In this document: positions 1 through 17,543 of the stretch, piece by piece
How the letters are laid out: the number at the start of each line of letters is the position of its first letter
Numbering within the stretch: position 1 is the first letter of the stretch
NCBI GenBank assembly: GCA_028551475.1
Contig: CM052359.1
Location: 1,260,001 to 1,324,000 of the forward strand
Length of the DNA stretch: 64,000 nt
DNA from: Casuarina equisetifolia
Lineage: Eukaryota; Streptophyta; Magnoliopsida; Fagales; Casuarinaceae
Direction of reading: 5' to 3'
The notes under the pieces: model-generated
What the model saw: only the letters and a program-made list of their open reading frames with translations
What the model was told of the DNA's origin: nothing
The model's database searches: none
Translations under genes and position numbers: made by a program

Positions 1-3000
1 AGTTTATTGAAAGGGAAAGTGAACAGTTTTGGAAATGAATGGTAAGGGAGAAGAAAAAAATATGGCTATGACAATTTTAGTATACAAGCCAATAAAAGGT
101 GTTATCAATTCGCTTTCGATTTTATTACTAAGATGAACTACCTATTTATTTGCTAACATAAGTGAACTCTTACTTATTTTATGAATTTAAGTACTGATAC
201 ACACACCATTTTTTCTTTTTTTGATCTTTTAATGGTGAAACAGTTAAATTGATGACTACATTATAAACATAATTGATGATTCAAAACCTTCATCTATCAT
301 ATAGTTTGATCAATTTCCTTTTGAATAATCTTAAGAATATTACAGTTCACAATAATCTTCCAAAATCACTAAACTAAACTACTGTAAACAAGTCTTAAGG
401 TATTAACAATATAAAATCCAATATGTAATACATTGCTATATCTAAAAAAATTTCAAGAATCTTACAAAATTTTTAGGTGAAACTAGTGCAAACAAGTCTT
501 GAGGTATTAACAACAATCATTTTCATGTTTTTGTATCTAAGTAATCTTTAGAATTTTAAAAATTACTAAATTGTACAAAGACAATTTCAAGGGGTAGGGA
601 GAGATGGATGGCAATAAGAAGACAAGACCATACTCTCTTCTTGAACCAACTTTCCTTTCTTACCTTTCCATCTCCTAAGATAGGCTATTGGTAAAGTTTT
701 TAAAATTTGAATGAAACTTGATTAAAATACAAGCATTCTTTAAAAACAAATTAATAATTTTTCTAAACAATGATTTAGTCACCCTAAAAGATTATCCAAT
801 TGATGATCATCAAGAATAACACTTTCATGAAGAGGCCCTAAAACTTTAGTGGGACAACCCAACCTTCCCCATAAACCACATTAGATCAATCCCACCTTAA
901 TAAGCTTAGAATAGATATTAATTCTAGAAGGTATAGTAAGGATTACTATACATTTAAGATTAGTGAGCCAATAAGAGCCAATGCAAAATCTATGTTATCT
1001 AAGATCAAAAAAAGGATATTGATGTTTGTGATAAGGTAAATAAAGCATGTTAACCAAGAAGTTATTGTTAGTAGCGCCATTTTTTCCATTTGGAACATTT
1101 ATAAGTTTGATACTAATTTTGTGACAACACTCCTTAAACAACATAAAGAATGTATTAAAATCTCCATATGCAACAAATATCATAATAACTCCTCTAGTTA
1201 CTATCTTCACAAATTTTTAAATGTTCCTTGCAACATCTACAAGGTCAACATCTCATGGAATAGAGTAATTCTCAATATTCCAAATGTAGTGAAAGAACTT
1301 CTACTTTGATGGCTCCAAAAATGTTAAGCAATGTTCATCTTTAAATGTGATTTGCCTTTTCTCATAGGATTTCGAAGTGACTATCAATTCTAATATATTT
1401 GGATTAGCAATCATGAATCTTGGAGTTGGAAAGTTTTGCCACTAGCTTCCACAATAACACTTACTAGTTGATTTGCCACAACCTTCATCAAGGATTTTCA
1501 TCATTTTAAGGAATATCTTTATATCCATCAATGATCATAAAGTTTGCATTTTTCTAAATGGGATTACAAGCTCCATCACAAGCATTGTATGTGTAATCAT
1601 CTTCATTATCAATAACAAATTGGAAGGTATAGTCAGTGAGACCTCCATTTCATTCCTAGTTATATGTCTTATCACAATTTATTAATTCTTACTCTGACAA
1701 GGAGATAAAATCACCTATCACAATTTGATTTATGCCTTCAATTGTAGTAATGGTTGAGAAAGCTCAACAACTCCCGAATGGATTGTGATCCTTGGTGTTC
1801 GCAATAGCACCTTTGTCTCTTCAATTGACTAACTCTAGCAAGTCATCACCAGCCCAATACATATATTGTTCACTCTTATTCTTGGAAAGACTATGTTTCC
1901 AATCTATCCTACCACCCACAAACATGGACTGGTATTCATTGTTTGTGACGTTGGAGAACTAGTTTAAGCCAAAGCTTGTACATCCAATTCTTAGTCTTGT
2001 TGTGATCATTAACAAACTAAAAGTTATCCTTAAAGATCTTGAATGTATCTCTTTCTCTCCTATCCCTTTTTTAGCCTTACCATGCTTGACTAACCAAACC
2101 TCATATAGGGCCCACACATGGTCTCAAATTATGCTTTTAGTGGCTTTAATTATGTTGGATGCAAAATAGATAAGAAAAGCACATGCTTTAAATCATAGTT
2201 AATAATAGACATGTCTGAGACCATCGCAAAAGCAACAATTAGGATCCAAAAAGAAACCAAAGCTAAAGCTAAGGACTTTTAGAGACTTTTCCTTTTTGGA
2301 ATTGAAAACAAGAAGGGGACCTAATAATCATTTTGAAAGCTTAAAAGTTGTCTTGTGTCTACCTTTCAATTTAATAACTTGAGAATATAGTATAAGAATA
2401 ATATAGTAGTACAAAAGGAAAAATGTCCTTTTTTTTCTTCTTTTGGAAAGCATTACATTTTGAAAAGAATTTTATCAATACCAATCCTAAAAAGGCCAAT
2501 TGTTCTCATACTAATATTTTTAAATTACAATGCAGTGTGCACCGTGAACCTTAAAGACTATAAAAATCCTTGTAAATACAATGTGAAAAATCATTATTGT
2601 TGCCACCTCCAAATTGAACTTATCTTTTATGGGAAAAGTATTTTTAAAATGATATTTGCGTTAGAATGAAATAGTGAAAGTTATAAGAATAAAGGATTAA
2701 TAAGTAAATAAAATCTAGTCGAAAGAAATTAACTTTTTACAATAAAGCAATTAGTAAAAAGTTGGCTAATGATGTTTATGAAGCCTAATATACTTTTAAA
2801 GAGTTTAGAATCCAAATAAACATGATAAAACATTTCTAAAAAGATGTGATGAGATCATTCAAGCTTTGTTTCAAATGAAAGTCTTAGTGACCTTATAATC
2901 AACTTTTGAATGAACATTTAATCCTAGTAAAGAGCAATTAAAATGATTGACTAAACTATCATATTCTTAAGCATTAATTAATCATTCTTGAACAAATCTT

Positions 3001-4330
3001 GCACACAACAAATAATCACCATTACTCAATAATTTATTTTGTTTTTTCTATCTTAAATTTTCATTGAAGGTCAAGTTGTTTCATAGGAAGAGTGTCTTCG
3101 AAATGATGAAGTTCTATTAGAATGTGGAAGTTTGACGGAAATTTTCCTAAGTTCTTTAATGCTTATAGGACTCCAAGGGGCTTTGCTTGGGCCTTTTTGT
3201 GAGTTTTCTCTTTGCGTCTCTTGACAATATGTTTTAGAGATAAAAATAGTCAAACCCCATTTTTTAGTTCTTCTTATTATTTTTTTCATTTTTCTAGATC
3301 TTATTAAGAGTTTTAGAACTTAAATTAGGGTTTTCAATGCTTTGGAAATGAGTTAATTAGGCCTCTTACTAATATATTAAATGCAACTGATGATGTAAAA
3401 ACAATCATTTATCTTAGAAATATTTTGCATACAAAAGTTCTATATATTTAAGTGGGATTTTTCCTCCAAAAAGCATGATTTACTTAAGTAGCACAGTAAA
3501 ATCTTATTTTAATTTCTTTTTTTTTTCTTTTTTGGTAACAGGAACGGAAGATGGGATTTGTCGATCTGTAAGCCCATTTAGGAAAGGAATCAGGGTTTCA
3601 ATGGGTTGACATAGCCCATGTTGGAAAGGAATCTAGGTTTGTGGGCCCATAAAATTTGGACTTCCTATAATTAGAAAATGGATCAACAACCCATGATTGC
3701 AGTCGAACTCGAATCCACCAACATGGGCCCATGGAATTAAATAAAGAAACTTTTTTTTTGTTGTTGTTGGTAAGATCATCACTAATCCCGTTCCCAAACA
3801 GATCTATTTGCCAAGAAGCCCACGTGGTAAAAACCCACACCATCCCCATCTCAAGAAAATCTCAATTCTCATTGAAACCCTTCTTTTTATCTTGTTTGTT
3901 GAGTCCCTTAATTAGCTAGCTTGATGATAAATTAGTGGAGATCCCAATCACAAAATCTAAGATGAAGATATTTATAACTTGACTAAGATGTCTAGCTTCT
4001 ACATTAATTAATCTCTTTTAGTTTTTGCTATACTTGTGTGATTCCACATTACATTCTATTGTAATAGCAGCACAATAGGAATGAGTAGCTCACCTAATTT
4101 CATAAAATTTGCTTTTAAGACATTAGGGTTTAGTTGGTTTTATAATTGTTCTATTAAGGACTTCAACATGGCATCAAACTTAATATTGCATACTAATCAA
4201 ATTATGTTATTATTTTATTATTTTAATATTATAGCACAGTCATCCAACTCACGCAATTCGTAATGTTAAATTTAACTCCACTATTTGAATAAGTGTGTAG
4301 TTTTAAAAAAATTATCTAAATCACATAAAA
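1..4330. other. AT-rich intergenic region, no supported gene
   Basis: The stretch holds only short open frames with no recognisable domain, no coherent splice structure and many stops on both strands. Base composition is strongly AT-rich. Several parts (roughly 840-2300) read like old, decayed repeat DNA, but I could not align them to a specific element class by eye, so no mobile element is called. The last few hundred bases before 4590 become more GC-balanced and should include the promoter and leader of the VPS35 gene. Confidence 0.6.
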
Positions 4331-4589
4331 TTTTAGATACATAACTATGATGACAATTATGAGAGACCGTGCGTCGTTGGGAATATCCTCCAAGTGGATA
4401 GTTCCGAAGGCAACGAAGCACGCAGCTCGCACAAAACGAAGCTTGTTCGCGCCGTGGATGCATAACTAATAGTCCAAGCCTAGCCGGGACGCAATCGCTG
4501 TGATACCAAGACGGCCTTATTGGACGAGCAGTTGAGCATCGAGCCTGGTCAAAACGCACCGTAGACTTCCAAGCAGAGAGAGAGCAAGA

Positions 4590-7500
4590 ATGATCTCCGA
4601 CGGAGTCGAGGACGAGGAGAAATGGCTCGCCGCCGGGATCACCGGCCTCCAGCAGAATGCCTTCTACATGCACCGCGCTCTGGTAAATGCTCGATGTGTT
4701 TGTTTTTGGTGAAGATTTAGGGGAAAGTGGAGGGATTTTGGTGTTTCGCTCCCTAATTTGGCCAATTTATGATTACTGTTCTTCAGGATTCGAATAATCT
4801 CCGAGATGCCTTGAAGTACTCTGCTCAGATGCTCTCTGAGCTCCGGACCTCGAGGCTCTCTCCTCACAAATACTACGAACTATGTGAGTCTCTCTTACGA
4901 TCCGTCTCTTTCGAATTCTGAAATTGGTCGTATATGTGATTGTATCGGCTTCATTTATGGTTGTTTGATTGGTGTGGCGTTATGATGTGGGTACTCAGAC
5001 ATGCGCGCGTTCGATGAGTTGAGGAAGTTGGAGATGTTCTTCAAGGAAGAGACTCGCCGTGGCTGCTCCATCATCGATCTCTACGAGCTCGTGCAGCACG
5101 CGGGGAACATTTTGCCTAGATTGTAAGTGACATTTTAGTTCATGCATACCCTCAATCAAAGTGCACCAAAAGTACCATTGTTTCATCTTGAATTTATGAA
5201 CTTCGTGATCTTCGACAGGTATTTACTCTGTACAGTAGGATCTGTGTACATCAGATCCAAGGAAGCACCAGCTAAAGATGTGCTCAAAGACCTTGTGGAG
5301 ATGTGTCGTGGCATTCAGCATCCTGTACGAGGGCTCTTCTTAAGGAGTTACCTTGCTCAAGTCAGTAGGGATAAGTTGCCCGATATTGGTTCCGAGTACG
5401 AAGGGTAAGGGAATCAGATGACCCTTTTTTCTCATATCTATTTCTTCGGTGAAATCCATTTTATAAGTAGGTTAGGTTGGAGAAGACTCGGTGGGTTGGA
5501 AGCCTCTTGATAGCCCCTTTTTTATTTTAGCCAAGGGGATTAGAACCCGAATGCCCTCCCATGTGCAAGTTGACATTGACCCTGCGTTGAGATATGATTG
5601 TAATTAATCAAGTTCGTGAGTACTGAGTTCAATAAATAAATTTGGGGTACTTTAGCCCATTTTAGGTAATCACTTTGTCAGGGGGTTTGTTTGGTTTGAG
5701 CTGTAGACCCTTGTGTATTTTATGCTTTTTGACTAGTAGAATTGTTTCATTTACTATGACAGAGATGCTGACACTGTCATGGATGCTGTAGAGTTTGTGC
5801 TCCAAAACTTCACGGAAATGAACAAACTTTGGGTGCGGATGCAACATCAGGTTTGTCAAACTATGTTCAAACTATCTGTGAAATTGTTACCTGTTCTAGT
5901 GCTTGGACATGTTTAACTCCACGATCAATCTTGTTAATAGCATGCCTGGGCATGCGTTGGATCAAAGAGCAGTGAAGGTTGTACGGTTTGCACTTTAGTG
6001 TTCCACAAAAAGCAGAGGCTTGGCTTAATATAAGGGCTTCTCTTTCTAGTACGGCTTAAGAAACTAATTTCTTATTTCAACAAGGGCTTTATTTATTTAA
6101 AAAAAAAAATTGAATCTCAAGCCTTGAATCAGACTTAGAGAACTTTTCCTTCTTTCTTCCTCTAATTTTGTGGTGGCAGCCTTTTTCCTTTTTCATCGTG
6201 ACCACTGGTTGAAGTTACCATGGTAACATGCGTTAGATATTAGCTCTTTTTTCCTTGGGGAGTTCACATTCTTATCACTTTCCAGCCCTTTTATGAAGAA
6301 TCCAAAGATTTAGAATCTTGAAGTGCTTAAATGTGCTTTAAGCCTCAAATGGCAATGACCACGATGCTTGCATGTCATGAAGGCAAAAAAATGTGTCATG
6401 AGGGCATGATTTCTGGTCATGCAGGTGTTATAGTGCTAGTGAATCATTCATTCTCTTAGCTGATCCTGTGTTGAGGCTTGCTGTCGGGCTTTCTGGTCTG
6501 CAGGGACCTGCCCGGGACAAGGAGAAACGGGAGAAAGAAAGAAGCGAGCTACGTGATCTTGTAATATGAGTACCCCATATCTGGTAATTTCACTGCAGTG
6601 AAATTGTATGCCTATTCAGTGTATGCTTACAAAACGCTTCTTTTTGCCCCCCTTGGATTTGCACTAGGTGGGGAAGAACCTGCATGTTCTCAGTCAGATT
6701 GAGGGTGTTGACCTTGATATGTACAAAGATATTGTGCTTCCTAGAATATTAGAGCAGGTTTGAGCTGTTTTTCTTGCTTACATTTGGAGGCTTCTGGTGC
6801 TTGATTTCAATTTTCTAACTTTTACATGATGGATTCTTCATCTCAATTGTTGTTTGCCAGGTTGTCAATTGTAAAGATGATATTGCCCAGTACTACTTGA
6901 TGGATTGTATAATTCAAGTCTTCCCTGATGAGTATCACTTGCAAACTCTTGATGTACTGTTAAGTGCTTGCCCTCAGCTTCAGGTGGGTGCCATCATATG
7001 CATTTTTCAGTCACACACCTTCTTTTGTTTTAGTGTACAACAATTTAGTAGACAGTTATAGGTTTTGTTGAACCTATTTTCTGTCACTTCTAAGGGTCTT
7101 CTTAGATCAACTTTTTGGTGCGTTGCATCTGGAAATGGAATTTACGTCACTACATGGTTAAAGGTTGTATGATAATTCAATTTACTTTATGCCACTACTG
7201 GATTATGTATTTGGTGAGTAAAGATGTTTTCTTCTTTTGAAGATCTCTGTTAGTTAAGTCTAATTGAAGACATTGGACCTTCCCTATTGCTACCTTCAGG
7301 CTGGTAGTTTTGTTATTGTCTTTTCCTGGAAGATAAGGCGCTACTTTATTCCCTTTGAACTATTTCCCAGCCATCTCTAATCCATCTTGTAAGGCAAGGT
7401 TCTTTGTTGAATTCAAAGGTTTGAGATGTGGTTTCATTGGGACAGCTAGATCTTAACATGCAGGGTCTCAGCCAAGACTTGTGTTTCACCTACATCATCT

Positions 7501-10500
7501 GCAGATAGAAGTGCATATTCCACTGCAATGGATTAGATTTGCTGTAATTACTCATGGACATAATATTGCTCAGAAGTATTGATAAAGCATAAACGTATGT
7601 CAATGATATTTCTGAAACTATGATCCATCAGATTTTTTATGTATGGTGAAAAGACATCCCCCTCTTGTTTGGAATGATCTTAATCAATGTATGTAGTAAT
7701 TTTGTATGCTCTAAAAACAGAACTTTGCATCATACGGAACTCTCTTGTTTCACTCTCTTATATAATCTTGTGTTTGTCAGCCATCTGTTGACATCAAGAC
7801 TGTGCTATCTCAATTAATGGAAAGGCTTTCAAACTATGCTGCTTCCAGTACAGAAGTGTTGCCTGAGTTCTTGCAAGTAGAAGCTTTTTCGAAATTGAGC
7901 AATGCCATTGGGAAGGTATACATTTTGTTGCCCATTTCACAGTTGAAGGATTGAATTTGGCAATTAAATATTTGAACTATTAATTGTTTGATTTTTGGTT
8001 ACTATTAATCATTAGTTTCAAGTGGATTGACAAGTGTTAAGCTTTCTTCATATGTTTTGCAACTTTGTTTCTCTTCTAATTATGCTTTCCTTCTTTCTTT
8101 CTGCCTCTATTAAGTTCAAGAAGTTGATCATATAGTGGCTACATGTTTGTGATGCAGATCATAGAGGCACAAGTTGAAATGCCTACCATTGGAGTTGTAA
8201 CATTGTATTCATCTCTTCTTACATTTACTCTTCATGTCCACCCTGATCGACTAGATTATGCAGATCAAGTGTTGGTAAGTTTCCCCTTTAGGCTGATTCA
8301 ATACATAGATGCAATTTTCTGGGTTTGCCTTGTTTAACTTCATTGGTTTGTAAACAACCATCTGACGAGGTCAGCTTGGCTTTATGTGGTCTATATTTGC
8401 TTCTCCTTTCCTTTCTTTTCCTCCCTAGAACAATTCCCTTCTAGATTTACCAGTGCTCTTGACTCTTGGGATTGAATCATAATCATTCTCCTAATGTTTT
8501 TTTTTGCTTTTGCTTTGGGCATGCCTTTCATATACTCTTTGTACTTAGTTTGTGTCCCATTTTGTACTCTTAAGGAATTTACGGTTACCAACAGCATAAA
8601 GAACAAAGACAAAAACTAAAATAACAAAAAACATGCATTAGGATTATTTATGGTTCCTATGCCAACCACTACTGCCATCACACATGTGCATGCAATGCAC
8701 GTACCAAAAAACAATGCATGCACATAAGAGCAAGAAGATGAACCTTAGGTTTTACCTTTTGAAAAGTTGAGAAGTACAAATTGCCTACAAAAAGGAAATT
8801 TTGGAGTTTAATGTGCTATAGTGAGTACTTTGAGATAGCCATCTTTTTTTAGGTTGAAGTCTCGTTTAGCCAGGTCCAAGTGGTTTCCTGGCTTTGCTTG
8901 ATCTTATCCTGAGGGGTATTTAATGGATTGGTTCTTTCAGGGCATGCTAGGCTCTTGCTGTGATTGAAGATCCGCTTAAAAGTAATCCCTTGTCTCCATT
9001 TTCTTTGTCAGGGGGCATGTGTAAAGAAACTCTCTGGCAGGGGAAAGATTGAAGACAGCAGGGCAACGAAACAGATTGTGGCGCTTCTGAGTGCTCCACT
9101 TGAGAAATATAATGACATTGTCACTGCATTGAAGCTTTCCAACTACCCCCGTGTGTTGGAGTACCTAGACAATGAAACGAACAAAGTCATGGCAACTGTT
9201 ATAATTCAAAGCATTATGAAAAACAAAACTTGTATTTCTACTGAGGATAAGGTATACATTTTTCTTTCTTTGGTTTATCTGTCTTTTCTGTATTGTGTGT
9301 AATAACATAGCTTTTCTGTTTTCTACAGGTTGAGGCATTGTTTGAATTAGTCAAGGGGCTTATAAAAGATTTAGATGGGACTTCTCATGACGAGGTCATT
9401 TTGAATTCTTATATGTTTTTTCCAAAATAAGCATACTGATAAGGTGACTGAAATTTTGTTTGTTCACTTGGGGGGAAAAAACTGCCTTCAGATTGACGAG
9501 GATGATTTTAAGGAGGAGCAGAATGCTGTTGCACGTCTTATTCAGATGTTCTACAATGAAGATACTGAAGAAATGTTCAAGGTATTTTCCTAGCAGAAAA
9601 TTTCTGCGTGGATAGCTTCTCATATTTGTATAAACAATAGTCAGATTTTTTAATCCTATCTGTCGATTGAATTAGTTTGGGCATTGAAAATAAAAGATTT
9701 TTAACATGATGTTGGAGAAATTTAAATGTTGCAAGTATATTTGCATTCTTGTACTGCTTGTATATTAGAACTTGGGCTTGAAGCCCAATGGCAGGCTTCT
9801 TATAGATTAGAATTGAGAAGTTCGTGTTTGCAGCAATTGGAGAGACTTGAATGAAACAAATACTCCCCTATGTTGAGCTTATTTTCACATTTCAAAGTTT
9901 GATGTGCAAGTTCTACTGCATCATGATGATTTCTTTTAAGGGCTTGTATTCTTGTGTTAGCACCCTCTTACTCTAAATTCATTTGGTGAATTGCAGATAA
10001 TTTGTACTGTGAGGAAGCATATCCTGACTGGAGGACCCAAGCGTCTACCATTTACTGTTCCAGCTCTTGTTTTCTCTTGCCTTAAGGTCTGTTTCTACCT
10101 ATCCAACACATGCAACATATGGTTTTCTGTGATATTTGATGCTATCAGCTACATATTTCCACCTACCCAATTCATGCTCATCAAATTTGAGTTCTCATTA
10201 CTGCTATTGTGATACGTGGGGTATGCATCTTTAATTTATCAATTGTGAATGGCTGGTTATACTTTTTTGCTTGCATCACAAGTGGTGAATATATAGAGGA
10301 TCATTTTTATGTGTTGGAACATATACTGGGCAATCGAATGCTAGTATGACACTTAATTTTGTTGTCTGTAATTTGCAGTTGGTTAGGCAGTTACAAGGCC
10401 AAGAGGAAAATCCCTTCGGAGATGAGACAGCCACTACACCAAAGAAAATTTTTCAGCTTTTGAATCAGGTAGCTTTTAACCGAAGGAAATCAATCTTTGT

Positions 10501-11970
10501 TTTTAATGATTAATGTATCTGTTTCTTTCTTATTTGTCTACGTTGTTACATGGACAATGTTTTGGAGGCTAACATCATAAATTTGCTTGAAAAGTTTTGA
10601 CCCTTTCCATTCACCTATCTTATTTAGTAAAGACTCCTTTTTATCATTTCAGACTATTGAGGCCCTGTCAACTGTTCCAGCATCTGAACTTTCTTTACGG
10701 CTGTATCTACAATGTGCTGAGGTACGTGGAATTTTTTGGTCTATAAGCATGTGTAGGGCCGCTACACTAGAAATATGCTAATTTGCATGTCTCTGCTTTT
10801 CTGTTAGGCTGCAAATGACTGCGATTTAGAACCTGTTGCTTATGAGTTTTTCACGCAAGCATATATTCTTTATGAAGAAGAAATATCGGTAAGTTGATGA
10901 CAACCTGGGAAAAAGTTCTGTCACACTTTTTCTTTTTGTTTCCTTGTGATATTTTGGTTACACTTATTTTTGTAATAGGATTCCAAGGCACAAGTGACTG
11001 CTATGCATCTAATAATAGGGACTCTTCAGAGAATGCACGTCTTTGGTATTGAGAACAGAGATACTTTAACACACAAGGCCACGGGGGTAAATTCCAGAGT
11101 TCCCATAATCTTTGTGTAACTTGATCGATTTTATTTCTACTTCTTATAAAGTCTTTCTGTTTTGCAGTATTCTGCAAAGCTTTTAAAGAAGCCCGATCAG
11201 TGTAGAGCTGTTTATGCATGCTCGCATCTCTTCTGGGTTGATGATCACGAGAATATAAAAGACGGAGAGAGGTAGGTTGCCATACCTTACATTTGAGGTT
11301 CATAAGGACAAACTGCAGCCACTCCCAATGCGTTACACCCCCCCCCCCCCCCCCCCCCTCTTCCCCCAATAGAAAAAGAAAATGTGTGGTGCATATCTGC
11401 TGTGTGATCATTGAGACTAGATTTGGATAATTTTCTCGATTTTGAACCTTGTGTCATTGTTCCTCCGAATTTTTTGTTAAACATTTTTAGTTGATTGTTT
11501 ACTTATTTATTTTTTTCTTTTAACTTTTTAGCAGAGTCCTGCTTTGCCTGAAGCGTGCGCTGCGAATTGCAAATGCTGCTCAACAAATGTCCAATGCAGC
11601 AAGAGGTAGCACAGGATCGGTGATGCTGTTTGTTGAGATACTGAACAAGTAATTGTTTTCCCCTGATTCTTACCAAACCAAACCTCAGTTCTGTTTCTTC
11701 CTTTGTTCTTCTAAGATTGCGATGATGTTATCTCACTATATTTGCAGGTACCTTTATTTCTTCGAGAAAGGGAATCCCCGGATCAGTGTTTCCGCAGTCC
11801 AGGACCTGATTGAATTGATCAATACTGAGATGCAAAGTGACTCGTCCACTCCAGATCAAGCAGCAGAAGCTTTCTTCGCTAACACACTGCGGTACATCCA
11901 GGTCCAAAAACAGAAAGGTGGTGCAGTGGGTGAGAAATACGAACCCATCAAGGTGTCACTTGCTGGATGA
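4590..11970 (+). CDS. VPS35: Vacuolar protein sorting-associated protein 35 (retromer cargo-recognition core)
   Basis: VPS35 is the large alpha-solenoid subunit of the retromer, which with VPS26 and VPS29 recycles vacuolar sorting receptors from endosomal membranes. I join 21 exons: 4590-4682, 4787-4883, 4999-5122, 5219-5404, 5763-5850, 6504-6560, 6668-6757, 6861-6983, 7781-7915, 8158-8274, 9012-9251, 9329-9394, 9492-9581, 9997-10086, 10379-10468, 10653-10721, 10808-10888, 10979-11086, 11168-11271, 11535-11648, 11748-11970. They sum to 2385 nt, giving 794 aa, close to the usual ~790 aa of plant VPS35. The PRLYLL motif needed for VPS26 binding falls at residues 103-108, split by intron 3. The start is the first ATG in frame ([12 protein letters not shown]). 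All introns are GT-AG. Intron 19 carries a 21-base C run. No lesion was seen, so I consider it functional; VPS35A versus B is not decided. Confidence 0.95.
11338..11358. repeat. Homopolymer tract of 21 C in VPS35 intron 19
   Basis: An uninterrupted run of 21 cytosines lies between exons 19 and 20 of VPS35. On the other strand it is a G run. Its length is probably variable between alleles and prone to sequencing error. Confidence 0.9.
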
Positions 11971-13975
11971 ATATGGCTGAGAAATATTAATGGTACGTGG
12001 TTACAGAACTGGCATTGACTCCCTTTTTCGAACTAACAAATCAGGTACATTGCTGTACTCTTGATGTTTAAGTGACTTTAGTGTATCCTTGTCAGATGCA
12101 ATGCTGAATTTGGGTTGGCGTCCATTTGTACTTGGAAAGCCTGTGTGCTTACTATGTCGAGTCAGTTATACAACATGCGTTAACACTATTATCTGCGTTG
12201 GAATTTCATCAGTTCCATTTACAAGTTCTGGAGATCCATCCTGAACAAAAACTCTGATAAAAGTTGTATCTTTTTAGTAATCTGGGGTTATGATGATGTA
12301 TAATATACCAAAAATCATCTTTGCAAAATCAATAATAAAAAGCTGGCCTTTGCAGTTATCCGATGGTGTTATGCCTTTCCCTGACAATGGCTACCCACGA
12401 TTTGCTATTCCTCTGTCGTATATATTGAACCCTGTTCTGTACTGTTGGAAAGGACAAAGGAAACGCTCTGCAATTAGCAATGGGAGGTTTCAATTTAGGC
12501 TCAATTGCCGTTGTTTCCAAGATCTATAAGAACCATGTCATTAGGGATTTGATTGGAATGGTGAGAGAGAAGCATAAATTGCATTATCTGTCTAAACTAC
12601 ATGTCTTTGCTAGTACTTCAATGGAGTTATTAGTAGCGTGAAACCTCCTTTATCTAGAAGCGGCGAGGATACCGGGTTGTTTGCATGGGGAATTTTCTAT
12701 ACGTGAATATACTGTCTTTATTTGTATGAACTAATTTTAAACAAAAAGTAATTGTTTTAGTATAACATAAAACCTATAACTTAAGTAGATAAGATTAAAA
12801 TCCTTCTCTTTTTAGAGTGCATTCAAAAGAGAATCCAGTATTTCATGATCGTAAACACCAAATTCAAGAAATTATCTTGTACTTAGTTTATTGTCTAACT
12901 ACAAGGCTTTAAAGTCTTTTATACATAAACAAGTTGCTACTTTTCTTACAGGTTGATTTTAACAAAAATAGAGATTTTTAATCTCATTGTGCGAAAAAGA
13001 CAAATAAATAGCTTGTGAGAGCAGCATACCTGAAATGGAAAAAAATGAAGAAGAAGCAAGAAACAGGGGATCACATAGGTCTTCCCCATACACTTTCTGA
13101 AATTATTCAGAGCTTCTTTGTACTTCCAAGCTTGCCCTCAGTCCATCAAATTCATCATATTTATCGTATCCAACCTTTTAATATGTCATATCGATGTTTA
13201 TATCACGTCGAAAATTAAATTTGCTCCTCAGTCTCTGATTGCAGAGACACTGAAGCAATCAGTACTTCAGTGCTTTGACTATGGCCTCAGACCATTTAGT
13301 TACTCCAGTGGTTCCAAGCGAATCAACAAAGATAAAAAGTCTATATTCATTAGTTCGTTTTCATCAATACCATATGCATTCACCCAGCTGGATGGGTCAA
13401 CTTCGAAAGACCAAAAGTGTGTTAATTGGCTCTATCCTTTTTAGCAAGGTTTTCAATCCTTACTGTTTCTTTACCATGTCCCTGGAAGTTACTGAAAGCA
13501 GTTTTATGTGGATCAGAGCATTAAAAAGGGGCAATAAGGAGCAGTCACGGATATAGTTCGATTTTGTGAATCCATTATGTGCATCAGAAACTAGCGTGTG
13601 GTTAAAAAGATACACAAGCCACATAACATTACCACAACCATCAAGCTTTTAAGCGCAATACAAAGTAGTAAATATAACTATGTCACGCAAATAAAGGTTG
13701 TTTTCCTAACTGGGACATCCCAGTCTGGTTACACAAAACAAATTGAAACAGGAAGCTAAGTAAAGGTTGGCAGCCATGTAATGCGAATTCAACAATTAGA
13801 GATCAAAACAATTCCAAGAAAGCAACACCAAACCACCTGATGCTTCAGTGAGATCCCAAGTATTGTCTGCTGAAAAATTCAGGGCCCGAGCTTCTTCAAG
13901 AGCAAAAGGAAGAAAGAAGAGAGCGATGTCAAGAAAGGTAGACAGATAGCTGTTCATCTCTTTACACCTATTCGA
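11971..13975. other. Intergenic: 3' ends of VPS35 and of the ROP gene
   Basis: The two flanking genes converge here, so both 3' untranslated regions must lie in it. Open frames at 12290-12529 and 13015-13556 are short, overlap each other in several frames and match no family I recognise. I see no mobile element termini. Nothing else can be supported. Confidence 0.6.

Positions 13976-17543
<3,568 letters not shown>

Noticed and set aside
960-2300. Possible decayed transposon in the left intergenic region
   Set aside because: Some frames look faintly protein-like (for example 995-1210 minus), but no domain, terminal repeat or poly(A) boundary could be shown.
4281-4673. Minus-strand open frame of 130 codons over the VPS35 start
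   Set aside because: It overlaps the VPS35 leader and first exon, which are well supported on the plus strand, and its translation matches no family.
13118-13556. Two overlapping plus-strand frames downstream of VPS35
   Set aside because: No domain, no splice partners and no similarity I can name; treated as intergenic.
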